A program made the translations under genes and the position numbers. From positions 1 to 64,000 of the forward strand of contig DASRRM010000079.1 of assembly GCA_035695715.1 (NCBI GenBank): 64,000 nt of DNA, given 5' to 3'. Positions 50,263 to 60,544 of this stretch are shown one piece after another (within the stretch, counting starts at the first letter, position 1; every line of letters starts with the position of its first letter). This stretch comes from RYN-428 sp035695715. Lineage in GTDB: Bacteria; Planctomycetota; Phycisphaerae; Tepidisphaerales; Tepidisphaeraceae. The notes beneath the pieces were generated by a model that saw nothing but the letters and a program-made list of their open reading frames with translations, was not told where the DNA came from and did no database searches.

Positions 50263-53200
50263 ATGACACACGGAACACGCCGGCTTCGTTTCCTTCATTG
50301 CCTCCTTATTTTCGTCGTCTTTGCGTTGGCGCGCAGTGCCCGCGCCGCGGCGGATTATGTTTGGGTGGAAGGTGAGGCGCCTGCCAAGGCCAACGTGAAA
50401 TGGACCTCCGCCGGGAGCAGCCATGCGGATTGGCTTTCGGGCGGGAAATGGCTGACGTATTCGCTGGACGAGGGGAAGATCGAGAAGGAATTGCCGGATG
50501 ATGGGGCCATTTTCGAATATGCGGTTCCGGTCGATGCCGACGGCAAGCGCGAACTCTGGGCGCGGATCGGGTTTGAATTTGCCCGCTCCGATTTCGATTG
50601 GAAAATCGACGACGGCCAGTGGAAAACCGTCGGCAAGAATGAGCTGACCAGCGATCTGATGGAGCTGGATTTCTTTGCCGAGGCGGCCTGGCTGAAGCTG
50701 GGGGATGTCACGCTTGCCAAGGGGCAGCATACGCTTTCATTCCGGCTGGCCAAGACGAAGAATCAGTTGGGCAAATACCAGCGCGTGCTGTTTGGGTTGG
50801 ACTGCGTTTGTCTTTCTGACAAGCCGTTCGTTCCGCATTCGCGATATAAGCCGGGGGAGAATTGGCGGACGGAGAAAGACGAGAAGGCGGCAAAGCAGAT
50901 TTTTTTCCTGCCGTTCACACAGACGCCGGGCGAGCGCAAGTCGCTCGATCTTTCCGGCACCTGGGAAATTTGCCGGGATGATGAGCAGATGCCCGGCGAA
51001 GTGGCCGAGCCGATGAAGGTTTTGCCGGGCGAAAAATTCTGGAGCGCCATCGATGTGCCGGGCGATCGCAACACGCTCCGGCCGGATTTGCTTTTTGCGC
51101 ATCGGCTTTGGTATCGCACGCACGTCAACGTCGCCAAGGAAATTCAGGGCCGCTCGTTCTACCTGGTCTTTCCGCAGAACAATCTCAACACCACCGTCTA
51201 CGTCAACGGCGTTTTGTGCGGCTTTGACAAAAACCCGCTGGCGCGCGTGCAGATCGATATCACCAAAGCCATCAAAAACCCCGGCATCAACGATATCATG
51301 GTCGGCATTCGCGATGCGTGGTACGGCCGCAGCCGCGATCCGAACGATCCGATGAAATTGCGCCGGACGTTCAATATTCCCGAGCAGTTTTTCCATAATG
51401 GCTTTCAGGAATTGGCGTATCCGATCTGGAACCATCCCGAGAGCGGCATTTTGCAGCCGCCGACGCTGGTTGCCGCCGGGGATGTTTATGTCAGCGATGT
51501 TTTCATCAAGCCGTCGGTTGCCAAAAAGCAACTGGCGGTGGAGATGACCCTGGCGAACAACAGCGGCAAAGCCATGACGGCGGATATTTCGCCGATCGTC
51601 ATCGGCCCGACGCCGGAGCTCACCGGCCAGCAGCTTGCCAATGAAAAAGTGACACTTGCCGCGGGCGAGCAGAAAACCATCGAGATCGTGCGCGATTTCG
51701 CCAATGGGAAGCTTTGGTGGCCGGACGATCCTGCCCTGTATACCTTCCGCGCCATCGTGTCCGCGGGCGGCGTCAACGCCGACGTCTCCGACACCACCTT
51801 CGGCTATCGCGAATGGACCATCGACGGCATTCATTTCAAGCTCAACGGCGTTCCCTTCCACGGCTGGTGCGACCAGCATACCAGCGGCGATGACCCCGCC
51901 GCGTGGCTTGCCTTCCAACGCAAAACGCATCAGCAAATGATGCGATTCTGGGGAACGACCTGGAATGGACTGTCTCCCGATGCGGCACTCGATTTCTTCG
52001 ACAAAAATGGCGTCGTCGTCCGCCGAAGCGGATATTTGGACGGCGAAGCGATCGGCTATCACGCCGACGAGCCCGATGCCAATCTGCGCAAGCTCGCCAA
52101 CAATTCGCCGATCAAAATGGACCTGATGCGAAACTGGCGCGACCAGGTTTGCGCCCAGGTTCGCGGCGAGCGCAATCATCCCTCCATCATGATCTGGTCG
52201 ATCGAAAATGAATGGCTCTACATCAATTGCATTAATCTCTACGGCGGCCTGATGGACGACTTCGAGCGCGAGGTGACCAAGACATCAGACGCCGTCCAAA
52301 AAATCGACCCGACCCGCCCCACCATGAGCGATGGCGGCGCAGCATGCAAAGCCCAAACCCTCCCCGTCTGCGGCAACCATTACATCACCGGCAAAATGAG
52401 CGAATACCCCGCCCTCGCCTACGACGCCAACACCAAAGGCGGCGGCCGAGGCAGATGGGAATGGGACCAGAAGCGTCCCCGTTTCGTGGGCGAAGACTGG
52501 TTCATCGCCGGCAATCATCCCGAGCTTGCCACGCTGGGGGGAGAGGCCGCTCTGGCGGGCAAGAGCGCCTCACTTCCCGCAGCCGGATTGGTGACGCGAA
52601 TTTTGCAGGAGGGATATCGCTGGGCCGATTATGGCGCGTGGGATTTTTGGATGAATTCCAGCGACGCCGACGGGAGCCAGTATGTGGCATTTGCGCCGCG
52701 GGCGGTGTTGTGCAAGGAGTGGGATTGGACGTTTGAAAACAATCAAAAGGTTGTCCGCCATTTGGCGATATTCAACGACACGCACTCGTTGGATCCAATC
52801 ACGTTCCAATATTCGCTTACGGTCGACGGTAAAAAAATCGCTGAAGAAGTCCGCGACGTCATGGTACCGGCGGGCGGGCGAACCGAAACATCCATCACGT
52901 TTACTCTGCCACCGGGAATTGGAAAGCCACGTCTTGAAGGAGAATTAAAGCTTTCACTCTCGGTGAAAGGGCAGGATGTATTTGCCGACGTCAAAAGGCT
53001 GTCCGTTTTGTCCCCATTTCCGTTGCCGATGGCGCTGAAGAACATCAAGGACGATTCGCTCGCCGTCTACGACCCGAGCGGCAAACTAATGCACTACCTT
53101 CACGACGTCGCTCATCAATATTTTGTTGCCATCGATAACCTAGACGCCATCCCGCCTGGCAAAGTCATCATCATCGGACAGGATGCGATCACACCGCAAT

Positions 53201-55314
53201 TACGGACTTCAACCAAGTTTGCGAGCTGGGCTGCTCAGGGGTGCGTGGTTATTGTTCTTGATCAGAAGGAGCCGCTGCAATTCGCCGCGGTGCCCGCGGA
53301 GCTAAGCGCCCAAACAAATATGGGTCATGCCGCTTTCATCGAAGATGAAACCCATCCGTCGATGCGAAATCTGCAGTCGCGCGATTTCTTCGCCTGGGGC
53401 GACGACGGCCTGGTTTATCGCAATGCCTACAGCAAGCCGGTCCGTGGCGCCCGCTCGCTCCTGCAATGCGACGATCAGCTAAAAAATTCGGCGCTGCTTG
53501 AGGTTCCGATAAACGACGGCTTGCTCATTTTGTGCCAGATACCGATTGAGGAAAAGCTGCCCGGAATTGCGCCTGCGGCCGTTCTTCTGGACAATCTGAT
53601 TAAATACGGGCTCGAATATAAGCCGACGGTTCGCGAGGCCACGCTTACTGCCGATCCTAAGGCAGAACTCGCGAAAGCTGTCGATACCATCGGGCTCCAT
53701 CACGTCGAGGTTGCCGATCCCCTCCAAGCCATCTCCCAACCCGGCGAAAAAATCGCCATCATCGAGGCCAATCCCGACAACCTCGCCAAACTCGCGGCGA
53801 ATCTCGACAAGGTAAAAGCATTCAACGAAGCCGGCGGATGGATTGTGTTCAACGGCCTCACGCCCGATGGCCTGGCGAGTTACAACAAGATCGTCGGGTT
53901 CGATCACATGATCCGGCCATTCAAGCGGGAAAGCGTCACCTTTCCGCCGGTGCGCTCGCCGCTGACGGCGGGCATTTCCGCGGGCGATGTCACGCTTTAT
54001 TCATCGAAACGCATCTTCGGCTTCCGCGAGGGGAATTACGCGGTGGATGATGAGTTCAGTTATGTAGTCGACTACGATGAAGTCGCGCCGTTCGCCAAAA
54101 GCACGTTTGCCAATTTTGATAACATCGTCAATGGATTCACCAACGCCGAGGGGTGGCCGCTGATTATTAATTTCCCGATCAACGCCGATGGGTCGCCTTA
54201 CGATGTGCCGATGGTGTTTCCCAAGCCGCAGGAATTCACCGAATTCAACTGGATCAGCAACACCAATTACTGGGGCACGACGAAGGTGAACCTGATCTTC
54301 GACGGCGACAAAAAAACCATGGCGACGTTTAACACCGCGCCCAATGGCGATCCGCAAACTTTCGCCATCAACCCGCCGCGGACGGCTAAGAAAGTGACAT
54401 TGCAAATCGCCGGTTGGGAGGAGAAGGCGGGCAGCAAGCCGCTGGTGGGGATCGACAACATTTACCTGAAGGTGAAGCGCTCGCCGGAGTTTTACAAAAA
54501 CGTGCGGCCCATGCTCAACATCGGCGGAATGATGGAATACCCTCGCGGCAAGGGCGGCATCGTGCTGTGCAATTTGCTCTTCAAGGAAACCGAGGAGGTG
54601 CCGGCCAACAAGCAGAAAAAGCGTGCCGTGTTCGCGGCCATTTTGCGCAATCTCAAAGCGCCTTTCACCGGCGGAAAGACGGTCATCGTCGGTGCAAACC
54701 TCGATTATTCCAGCATAAACATCAGCAAGCAGGCCAACCAATATCGCACCGATCGCGGCTGGTTCGGCGACAAGAAATTCACCTTCGCCGACCTCCCCAC
54801 CGGCAAGCAAACCCTGGCCGGTGTTCCCTATGACATCTACGAATTCGCCACGTCTCCCGTGCCGACGGCCATCATGCTCGGCGGCAGTGGCGTGCCGAAC
54901 AACCTGGCAAAAGAAGTGACCGGCATTCCGGTGCATCGCAAGGCCGACGCACTGTTCTTCTTGCAAGCGGCGCGGATCGACCATCGCCGAAATGAACGCG
55001 ATGTGAAGGAGGGGATCAAGTTCGACATGGCGCGATATGTCGTGCATTACGCCGACGGGAAGACGGAAACGATTCCGCTGCTGTCGGAAATTGACGTTGA
55101 GAATTACAAGCAGGAAACGCCCAAAGCCTTGCCCGGCGCGCAGATCGCCTGGACGCGGAAATACGAAGGAACGCCATTCTATGCGGTGGCGTACAGCAAG
55201 CAGTGGAACAACCCGCGGCCGGATGTGGAAATTGCGACGGTTGATCTGGTGTATGGGCCGGACAAAGCCGGGGTTCCGGCGCTGCTCGCCCTGACGGCGG
55301 CGTCGGCGAAGTGA
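50263..55314 (+). CDS. very large exported GH2-like glycoside hydrolase
   Basis: 1683 residues with a signal peptide (LHCLLIFVVFALARSARA). Residues 30-200 resemble a carbohydrate-binding domain. From about 235 comes the GH2 layout: a jelly-roll, an Ig-like domain and a TIM barrel. The barrel motif NHPSIMIWSIENEW puts the acid/base Glu at 650, and RPRFVGEDWF gives a candidate nucleophile Glu744. Beyond residue 950 there are about 700 residues not found in standard GH2 enzymes. They include GKVIIIGQDAITPQL (a glutamine-amidotransferase-like fold), a second such segment near 1190, and a beta-rich end (MARYVVHYADGKTE). Substrate unknown. A single uninterrupted frame, followed by two membrane proteins. 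Confidence 0.85.
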   Translation: MTHGTRRLRFLHCLLIFVVFALARSARAAADYVWVEGEAPAKANVKWTSAGSSHADWLSGGKWLTYSLDEGKIEKELPDDGAIFEYAVPVDADGKRELWARIGFEFARSDFDWKIDDGQWKTVGKNELTSDLMELDFFAEAAWLKLGDVTLAKGQHTLSFRLAKTKNQLGKYQRVLFGLDCVCLSDKPFVPHSRYKPGENWRTEKDEKAAKQIFFLPFTQTPGERKSLDLSGTWEICRDDEQMPGEVAEPMKVLPGEKFWSAIDVPGDRNTLRPDLLFAHRLWYRTHVNVAKEIQGRSFYLVFPQNNLNTTVYVNGVLCGFDKNPLARVQIDITKAIKNPGINDIMVGIRDAWYGRSRDPNDPMKLRRTFNIPEQFFHNGFQELAYPIWNHPESGILQPPTLVAAGDVYVSDVFIKPSVAKKQLAVEMTLANNSGKAMTADISPIVIGPTPELTGQQLANEKVTLAAGEQKTIEIVRDFANGKLWWPDDPALYTFRAIVSAGGVNADVSDTTFGYREWTIDGIHFKLNGVPFHGWCDQHTSGDDPAAWLAFQRKTHQQMMRFWGTTWNGLSPDAALDFFDKNGVVVRRSGYLDGEAIGYHADEPDANLRKLANNSPIKMDLMRNWRDQVCAQVRGERNHPSIMIWSIENEWLYINCINLYGGLMDDFEREVTKTSDAVQKIDPTRPTMSDGGAACKAQTLPVCGNHYITGKMSEYPALAYDANTKGGGRGRWEWDQKRPRFVGEDWFIAGNHPELATLGGEAALAGKSASLPAAGLVTRILQEGYRWADYGAWDFWMNSSDADGSQYVAFAPRAVLCKEWDWTFENNQKVVRHLAIFNDTHSLDPITFQYSLTVDGKKIAEEVRDVMVPAGGRTETSITFTLPPGIGKPRLEGELKLSLSVKGQDVFADVKRLSVLSPFPLPMALKNIKDDSLAVYDPSGKLMHYLHDVAHQYFVAIDNLDAIPPGKVIIIGQDAITPQLRTSTKFASWAAQGCVVIVLDQKEPLQFAAVPAELSAQTNMGHAAFIEDETHPSMRNLQSRDFFAWGDDGLVYRNAYSKPVRGARSLLQCDDQLKNSALLEVPINDGLLILCQIPIEEKLPGIAPAAVLLDNLIKYGLEYKPTVREATLTADPKAELAKAVDTIGLHHVEVADPLQAISQPGEKIAIIEANPDNLAKLAANLDKVKAFNEAGGWIVFNGLTPDGLASYNKIVGFDHMIRPFKRESVTFPPVRSPLTAGISAGDVTLYSSKRIFGFREGNYAVDDEFSYVVDYDEVAPFAKSTFANFDNIVNGFTNAEGWPLIINFPINADGSPYDVPMVFPKPQEFTEFNWISNTNYWGTTKVNLIFDGDKKTMATFNTAPNGDPQTFAINPPRTAKKVTLQIAGWEEKAGSKPLVGIDNIYLKVKRSPEFYKNVRPMLNIGGMMEYPRGKGGIVLCNLLFKETEEVPANKQKKRAVFAAILRNLKAPFTGGKTVIVGANLDYSSINISKQANQYRTDRGWFGDKKFTFADLPTGKQTLAGVPYDIYEFATSPVPTAIMLGGSGVPNNLAKEVTGIPVHRKADALFFLQAARIDHRRNERDVKEGIKFDMARYVVHYADGKTETIPLLSEIDVENYKQETPKALPGAQIAWTRKYEGTPFYAVAYSKQWNNPRPDVEIATVDLVYGPDKAGVPALLALTAASAK

Positions 55315-55322
55315 GATGTGTC

Positions 55323-55595
55323 ATGCGAACGCGTCAACCGATTTGGCGATTTTTTCTTCCAGCGGCGTTCATGTTGATGGGCGCATCGCCTTTGCTGGCG
55401 TGCCTGAACGACACATCGGTCACGCGAGCTGAGAGCGAATTTCGCTCCAGCTATGACGCGCCGCCGCCGGCGGCCAAACCGCCGGCCTATCGCGGACTCA
55501 ATCCATGGGGAATTGCCGCACTGGCCCTTTGCGGCGGAATCTCGGCGGGATTGCTGGTCATGAAGCCGCGGCGCAATAAAAGCGGAAAGCCATGA
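55323..55595 (+). CDS. small exported/membrane protein
   Basis: A 90-residue protein from ATG 55323. It has an N-terminal hydrophobic segment (IWRFFLPAAFMLMGASPLLACL), a Pro/Ala linker and a second hydrophobic segment (WGIAALALCGGISAGLLVM) before a basic tail. It begins nine bases after the GH2-like gene and overlaps the next gene by four (ATGA). Conserved pairs of this kind occur in planctomycetes; function unknown. Confidence 0.65.
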   Translation: MRTRQPIWRFFLPAAFMLMGASPLLACLNDTSVTRAESEFRSSYDAPPPAAKPPAYRGLNPWGIAALALCGGISAGLLVMKPRRNKSGKP

Positions 55596-57121
55596 ACGGG
55601 AAACCGATCTACATCGTCGGCAGGCCGCGATTGATAATCTTCGGGCTGCTCGGTGCGGTCGCGGGCGCGGTGGTTGCCATCGCGTCGAACCCGCTGCCCC
55701 TGACGCAGCGCGATCGGCTGATTCCCGCGGCCTATCGCGTGCCGAAAATCCCCGGGGGCACGGCGCTGCGCCTCGCCATGGTTCACGACATTCTCCATGA
55801 GCGCTACCTCTGCCATGGGACGGCCTGGTATTCCCAGCGCAACAAAAATGCCCGCGAAATCCTCGCAAAAAACGCACCGGTGGCCCGCGCGCAGCCCTCG
55901 GGGAAATATTTCGGCGCCATGGACGACCTGGCGATCGGACTGCAAAGCCTCGGGAAGTTTGACGAGGCGGCGGCGGTGATGCGAAAAAAGCTGGCGCTAC
56001 TCCCGCCTTTGCCGGCCGAACCCGCAACGCAGCCCGCGGAGGCCGACACCGACCCGTCGGGCCAGACGGCGGAGTTTCTCGATCAGCAGAAAATTCTGGC
56101 CGCACAAGATCTCTCGCCAACCGAGCACCACCAATACACCGCCTGTGCCAACCTCGGCACGATATTGGTTCACGGCGCGATGCCGGCGGCGCTCGGCGGG
56201 AATGCCGCCGCCCGGGAAAAAGTGCGCGAAGGACTGACATTCATCGAGCGCGCCATTGCCATCAACCCCGGGGCGCATTTCGGCAGGGAAAGATGGCAGG
56301 CCATCGCCATCGAGGATTTACTGGCTGCGATGGAGCATCCGGATCTGCTGGAAAAGTATGATCTGATCGGCCAGCCGCTCGACCACCCCATCTCTTTGAA
56401 CGACCGCGCCCGGCCCTGGCGGCGCCGGCCGGAGATTCCGCTGGAAGACGCCGACATTTCCCCCGGCTTGCGTTTGCTGATCCGCAGCGACATCGGCGTC
56501 ACCGGGATTGATCCGCAATGGGCGAAGATTGTCCATTGCGACTACGACCAGCCCATGCCGTTTGACGAGCCGACACTGGCGATCATCGGCATGTGGACGC
56601 TGGGCGGCGGCCCGAGCCCGCATTTTGCCCTGACGCTGGCAATAACCATGGAAGCCCTGGAGCAGCGCGCCATCGCCTGGAACGCCTATGAGCGCGCCGT
56701 GGAATTGCAGGATCATTTCTGGCCCGATCCCGCGGTTCGGCAAAAGATGGTCGACCTCTGCCGGGCCAGACAAGCCACATTGGCAACCACCGAAGCCCCC
56801 GGCGATCCCTCCGCCTGGCAGAAAACCATGCGCGATAGGCATCGGCGCGAGCTGGCGTGGGGCATGGCCTATCAGAAGGCATATCAGGATTACGAAGCCG
56901 CCCAAATCGCCGCCGGCGTTCCGCTGGATCGCGCCGATTTTTACGCCGCGTTTTTCAAGGGCCGCCCGCCGATCGCCTCGCCGCCGGGGCTGGCGGATGA
57001 TTTTGTCCTCACGCAGCACGAAGCGGTGACGCTGGCGGATATGCTTCCGTGCATGGTCCTGGGATTTTCGCTGGCCATGCTGGCGGCGTTCTGCACCGGC
57101 ACGATGCTCAAGCTGCGTTAG
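55592..57121 (+). CDS. membrane protein with TPR-like helices
   Basis: A 509-residue protein starting within the previous gene (ATGA). One N-terminal (LIIFGLLGAVAGAVVAIA) and one C-terminal (MLPCMVLGFSLAMLAAFCTGT) membrane segment frame a mostly helical periplasmic region. That region includes TPR-like pairs (MDDLAIGLQSLGKFDEAAAVMRKKL and AFTLAITMEALEQRAIAWNAYERAVEL-type stretches). I recognise no enzymatic motif. The coupling with the small membrane protein suggests the two act together. Confidence 0.65.
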   Translation: MNGKPIYIVGRPRLIIFGLLGAVAGAVVAIASNPLPLTQRDRLIPAAYRVPKIPGGTALRLAMVHDILHERYLCHGTAWYSQRNKNAREILAKNAPVARAQPSGKYFGAMDDLAIGLQSLGKFDEAAAVMRKKLALLPPLPAEPATQPAEADTDPSGQTAEFLDQQKILAAQDLSPTEHHQYTACANLGTILVHGAMPAALGGNAAAREKVREGLTFIERAIAINPGAHFGRERWQAIAIEDLLAAMEHPDLLEKYDLIGQPLDHPISLNDRARPWRRRPEIPLEDADISPGLRLLIRSDIGVTGIDPQWAKIVHCDYDQPMPFDEPTLAIIGMWTLGGGPSPHFALTLAITMEALEQRAIAWNAYERAVELQDHFWPDPAVRQKMVDLCRARQATLATTEAPGDPSAWQKTMRDRHRRELAWGMAYQKAYQDYEAAQIAAGVPLDRADFYAAFFKGRPPIASPPGLADDFVLTQHEAVTLADMLPCMVLGFSLAMLAAFCTGTMLKLR

Positions 57122-57313
57122 CGCGCTGCTCGTTTTGATGAAGCGGTTGCCGATCGAATCAATTCCGGGCGATTTCCCCCGGCAAATGTTGGCCGTTTGT
57201 TAGCACGGGGGATAAAGCGCTTATTTTGCACGCGCAGCGCTTGTCAATTCGTTCGGGAATGCGTTATGTGTTATGTCGGCGAATAAATTGCCTGCATCCA
57301 GGAGCTTAGCGGA

Positions 57314-60300
57314 ATGTTTCTCGTCAACTTCGCATTGAAAAAGCCTTTCAGCGTGGCCGCTCTGGTGATTCTGGTGGGTGTGCTTGGGGCGCTGGCTGCC
57401 TACACGATGCCGGTCGATATTTTCCCCGAGATCAATATTCCCGTTGTCAGCGTCGTCTGGACTTACAACGGCATGAGTGCCGAGCAGATCCAGGACCGCA
57501 TTCTGGCAATCCACGAACGGCAGATGGCTTCGCTGGTGGACAATGTGGAGCGGATCGAGGCCAATGCCTACAACGGGGTGGGCGTCATCAAGGTTTACCT
57601 GCACGAAGGGGCGGATGTCACGCGCGCCGTGACCCAGCTCGGTTCCAGCGGGCAGGTGGTGATGAAGTACATGCCGCGAAACATCACTCCGCCGCTGGTG
57701 CTGCGCTATGGAGCGACGGACGTACCCATCATTCAATTCAGCTTGTCCAGCGCTTCGCTCACCGATACGAAACTGAACGATTTCGGGCAGAACACAATTC
57801 GTCCGGCCCTGGCCAATGTCCAGGGTGCGTCGGTGCCCTATCCATACGGCGGCAAGCCGCGCGTGGTCATGGTTGATCTCAATACCCATGCCCTGCAAGC
57901 CAGCGGATTGTCCCCGGCACAGGTGACCGATGCCATTACCGCGCAAAATGTGATCGCGCCCTCCGGCGACGTGAAAATGGGGAATAACGATTACACGGTA
58001 AATCTCAATACAAGTCCGGACATCATCGACGCGATCAATCGATTTCCAGTGAAGCAGACCGCTGATGCGACCGTGTTCGTGCGCGACGTGGCGTTCGTGC
58101 ATGACGGGTTTCAGGTGCAGACCAACGCCGTCAACCAAAACAGCCGGCCTGGCGCGCTGATGATGGTGCGAAAGACCGGCGGCGCTTCGACACTGAGCGT
58201 CATTAACTCGGTCAAGGAAGCGTTGCCGGATATCGAGCGGCTTTTGCCAAAAGACGCCCAGGGCAAGCCGCTGGTCAACATCAAACCGATCTTCGACCAG
58301 TCGATCTTCGTGAAGGCCGCCCTGAACAGCGTGCTGATGGGCGGGCTGATGGCCGCGGGCCTCACCGCCATCATGATCCTGGTTTTCCTCGGCAACTGGC
58401 GGCTGACGCTGATCATCGTCGCCTCGATCCCACTGTCGATCATCGCTGCGGTGCTGGCACTTTATTGCGACGGACAGACGCTCAATACCATGACGCTCGG
58501 CGGCTTTGCGCTGGCGGTCGGCATCCTTGTCGACAACGCCACCGTCGTCATCGAAAACATCGAACGAAACGTCGGGCTGGGAAAGGAACTGGTTCAGGCG
58601 ATCACCGAAGGATCGGCGGAAATTTTCATGCCGACCCTCGTGGCAACGCTGGCGATCTGCATCGTCTTCGTTCCGATCTTTTTATTGCATGGCACGCCGA
58701 AATATCTTTTCTCGCCGTTGTCGCTTTCGGTGATTCTGTCGCTGTTGGCGAGCTTCGTGCTGTCATTCACGCTGGTGCCGGTGCTGTTCCGGTATCTGAT
58801 GAAGTCGTATTTGGAGAAGCACGGGCACGGGCATAGCGCCCACGACATCGCGCATCGGCGAAGTTCCAATCCGTTCACGGCAATTCATTATGGCTTTGAG
58901 CGCGGGTTCAACGCGTTTCGGAGGACCTATCGCAATTATCTGGCATGGGCGGTGCATTCGCCGAAATTGACGGCTGCCTTCTTCATTTTGTTGATCGGGT
59001 TTTCCTGTTTCCTGTTTCCGAGCCTGGGGATGGATTTTTTCCCGGCGGTGGATGCCGGTCAAATGCGGCTTCACGTCAGGGCGCCGGCCGGAACGAAAAT
59101 CGAAACCACCCAGGCTGATTTTTCGGCCGTCGAGCAGGAGATTCGCCGGATCGTCGGGAACGATCAGGTCGATGTCATTCTGGATAACATCGGCTTGCCC
59201 TACAGCGGGATTAATATCGCGCTGAGCGACTCGGCGACAGTGGGGCCGATGGATGGGGAGATTCTCATCTCGCTCAAAGAGCACCACTCGCCAACGGCCA
59301 AACACATGGCCGCCCTCCGCAACGAATTGCCGCGCAAATTTCCCGGCATGCAATTCTTCTTTCAGCCGGCCGACATCGTGAATCAGGTGCTGAACTTCGG
59401 GCAGCCGGCCCCCATCGACATCCGCGTGACCGGCCCGCACGCCAAAGCCGATTATGCCCAGGCGAAAAAGATCCTTGCCGATCTGAAGAAGGTGCCCGGG
59501 ATCGTGGATGCGCACATTTTCCAGGTTCCCAATGCTCCGTCTTTCGATCTCACCGCCGACCGCACTCTGGCCGGCGACATGGGCATCACCGAGCGCGATA
59601 TTTCCAACAATGTCCTGGTTACGCTCAGTTCCAGCGCGATGGTCGCGCCGAATTTCTGGCTCAGTCCAACCAATAATGTCAGCTACCCATTGGTGGTCCA
59701 GACCCCGACGTATCGGGTGGACGACATGGAGGAACTGGAGTCGATGCCGGTGACGTCCGCCGGGGGACGCAACACGCAGCTTCTGATGAACGTGACGGAT
59801 ATCACCCGGGCGCAGTCGCCGATGATGTTGTCGCAGCTCAACATCCGCACAGTCTACGACATTAACGCCGACGTTCAGGGACGCGATCTGGGAAGCGTCT
59901 CCGATGCCATCAACGCCGTCGTTAAAAAGGACATGCCCGACGCGGCCACCGCGATGCACGTCAATGTTGCCGGGCAGATCGTGACCATGCGGGAAAGTTT
60001 TAGCGGGCTGTTTCTCGGCATCTTAGGGGCGATCGTTCTGGTATATTTATTAATGGTGATGAACTTTCAAAGCTGGCTCGACCCGCTGATCGTTTTGATG
60101 GCCGTGCCGTGCGCGCTGGCGGGGGTGGCGTGGATGCTGCTGCTTTCGCGGACGCATATGAGCGTGCCGGCGCTGATGGGATCGTTGATGTGCATCGGAC
60201 TCACCACCGCCAACAGCATCCTGGTTGTGGCGTTTGCCAACCAGAGATTGGAGGCGGGAGACGACGCCGCGACCGCGGCAATCGCCGCCGGTTATACGCG

Positions 60301-60508
60301 CTTGCGGCCGGTTCTGATGACTGCGGGCGCTATGATGCTCGGCATGATCCCCATGGCGCTGGGAATCGGCGAGGGAGGCGAGCAGAACGCCCCGCTGGGA
60401 AGGGCCGTGATCGGCGGCCTTCTGTTCGCCACATTCGCCACGCTGATTTTCGTTCCGGCGGTATACGGCCTGATGCGCGGAGGCGCCGCCGAAGAAATCG
60501 TGGCGTGA
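57314..60508 (+). CDS. RND efflux pump, HAE1-like inner-membrane subunit
   Basis: A 1064-residue inner-membrane transporter with 12 predicted helices and two large periplasmic loops. It begins MFLVNFALKKPFSVAALVILVG, with MPVDIFPEINIPVVSV and ILAIHERQMASLVDNVERIEA. In TM4 it reads GILVDNATVVIENIER, so Asp407 is kept but the next residue is Asn408 where AcrB has a second Asp. In the segment equivalent to TM10 it reads GLTTANSILVV, with Ala966 where AcrB has Lys940. AGGAG precedes ATG 57314. Adaptor and outer-membrane genes follow, making a complete set. Confidence 0.92.
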   Translation: MFLVNFALKKPFSVAALVILVGVLGALAAYTMPVDIFPEINIPVVSVVWTYNGMSAEQIQDRILAIHERQMASLVDNVERIEANAYNGVGVIKVYLHEGADVTRAVTQLGSSGQVVMKYMPRNITPPLVLRYGATDVPIIQFSLSSASLTDTKLNDFGQNTIRPALANVQGASVPYPYGGKPRVVMVDLNTHALQASGLSPAQVTDAITAQNVIAPSGDVKMGNNDYTVNLNTSPDIIDAINRFPVKQTADATVFVRDVAFVHDGFQVQTNAVNQNSRPGALMMVRKTGGASTLSVINSVKEALPDIERLLPKDAQGKPLVNIKPIFDQSIFVKAALNSVLMGGLMAAGLTAIMILVFLGNWRLTLIIVASIPLSIIAAVLALYCDGQTLNTMTLGGFALAVGILVDNATVVIENIERNVGLGKELVQAITEGSAEIFMPTLVATLAICIVFVPIFLLHGTPKYLFSPLSLSVILSLLASFVLSFTLVPVLFRYLMKSYLEKHGHGHSAHDIAHRRSSNPFTAIHYGFERGFNAFRRTYRNYLAWAVHSPKLTAAFFILLIGFSCFLFPSLGMDFFPAVDAGQMRLHVRAPAGTKIETTQADFSAVEQEIRRIVGNDQVDVILDNIGLPYSGINIALSDSATVGPMDGEILISLKEHHSPTAKHMAALRNELPRKFPGMQFFFQPADIVNQVLNFGQPAPIDIRVTGPHAKADYAQAKKILADLKKVPGIVDAHIFQVPNAPSFDLTADRTLAGDMGITERDISNNVLVTLSSSAMVAPNFWLSPTNNVSYPLVVQTPTYRVDDMEELESMPVTSAGGRNTQLLMNVTDITRAQSPMMLSQLNIRTVYDINADVQGRDLGSVSDAINAVVKKDMPDAATAMHVNVAGQIVTMRESFSGLFLGILGAIVLVYLLMVMNFQSWLDPLIVLMAVPCALAGVAWMLLLSRTHMSVPALMGSLMCIGLTTANSILVVAFANQRLEAGDDAATAAIAAGYTRLRPVLMTAGAMMLGMIPMALGIGEGGEQNAPLGRAVIGGLLFATFATLIFVPAVYGLMRGGAAEEIVA

Positions 60509-60544
60509 ACGCCCTTTGATCTCATGAGCAAGGAGCCTTGATTC

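Noticed and set aside
50737..52179. 480-codon minus-strand frame opposite the GH2-like gene
   Set aside because: Antisense shadow without motifs; the sense frame is continuous and conserved in pattern.
58763..59959. 398-codon open frame on the minus strand opposite the RND pump
   Set aside because: It mirrors the coding periodicity of the pump gene, is histidine/arginine-rich, has no start signal and matches no family.
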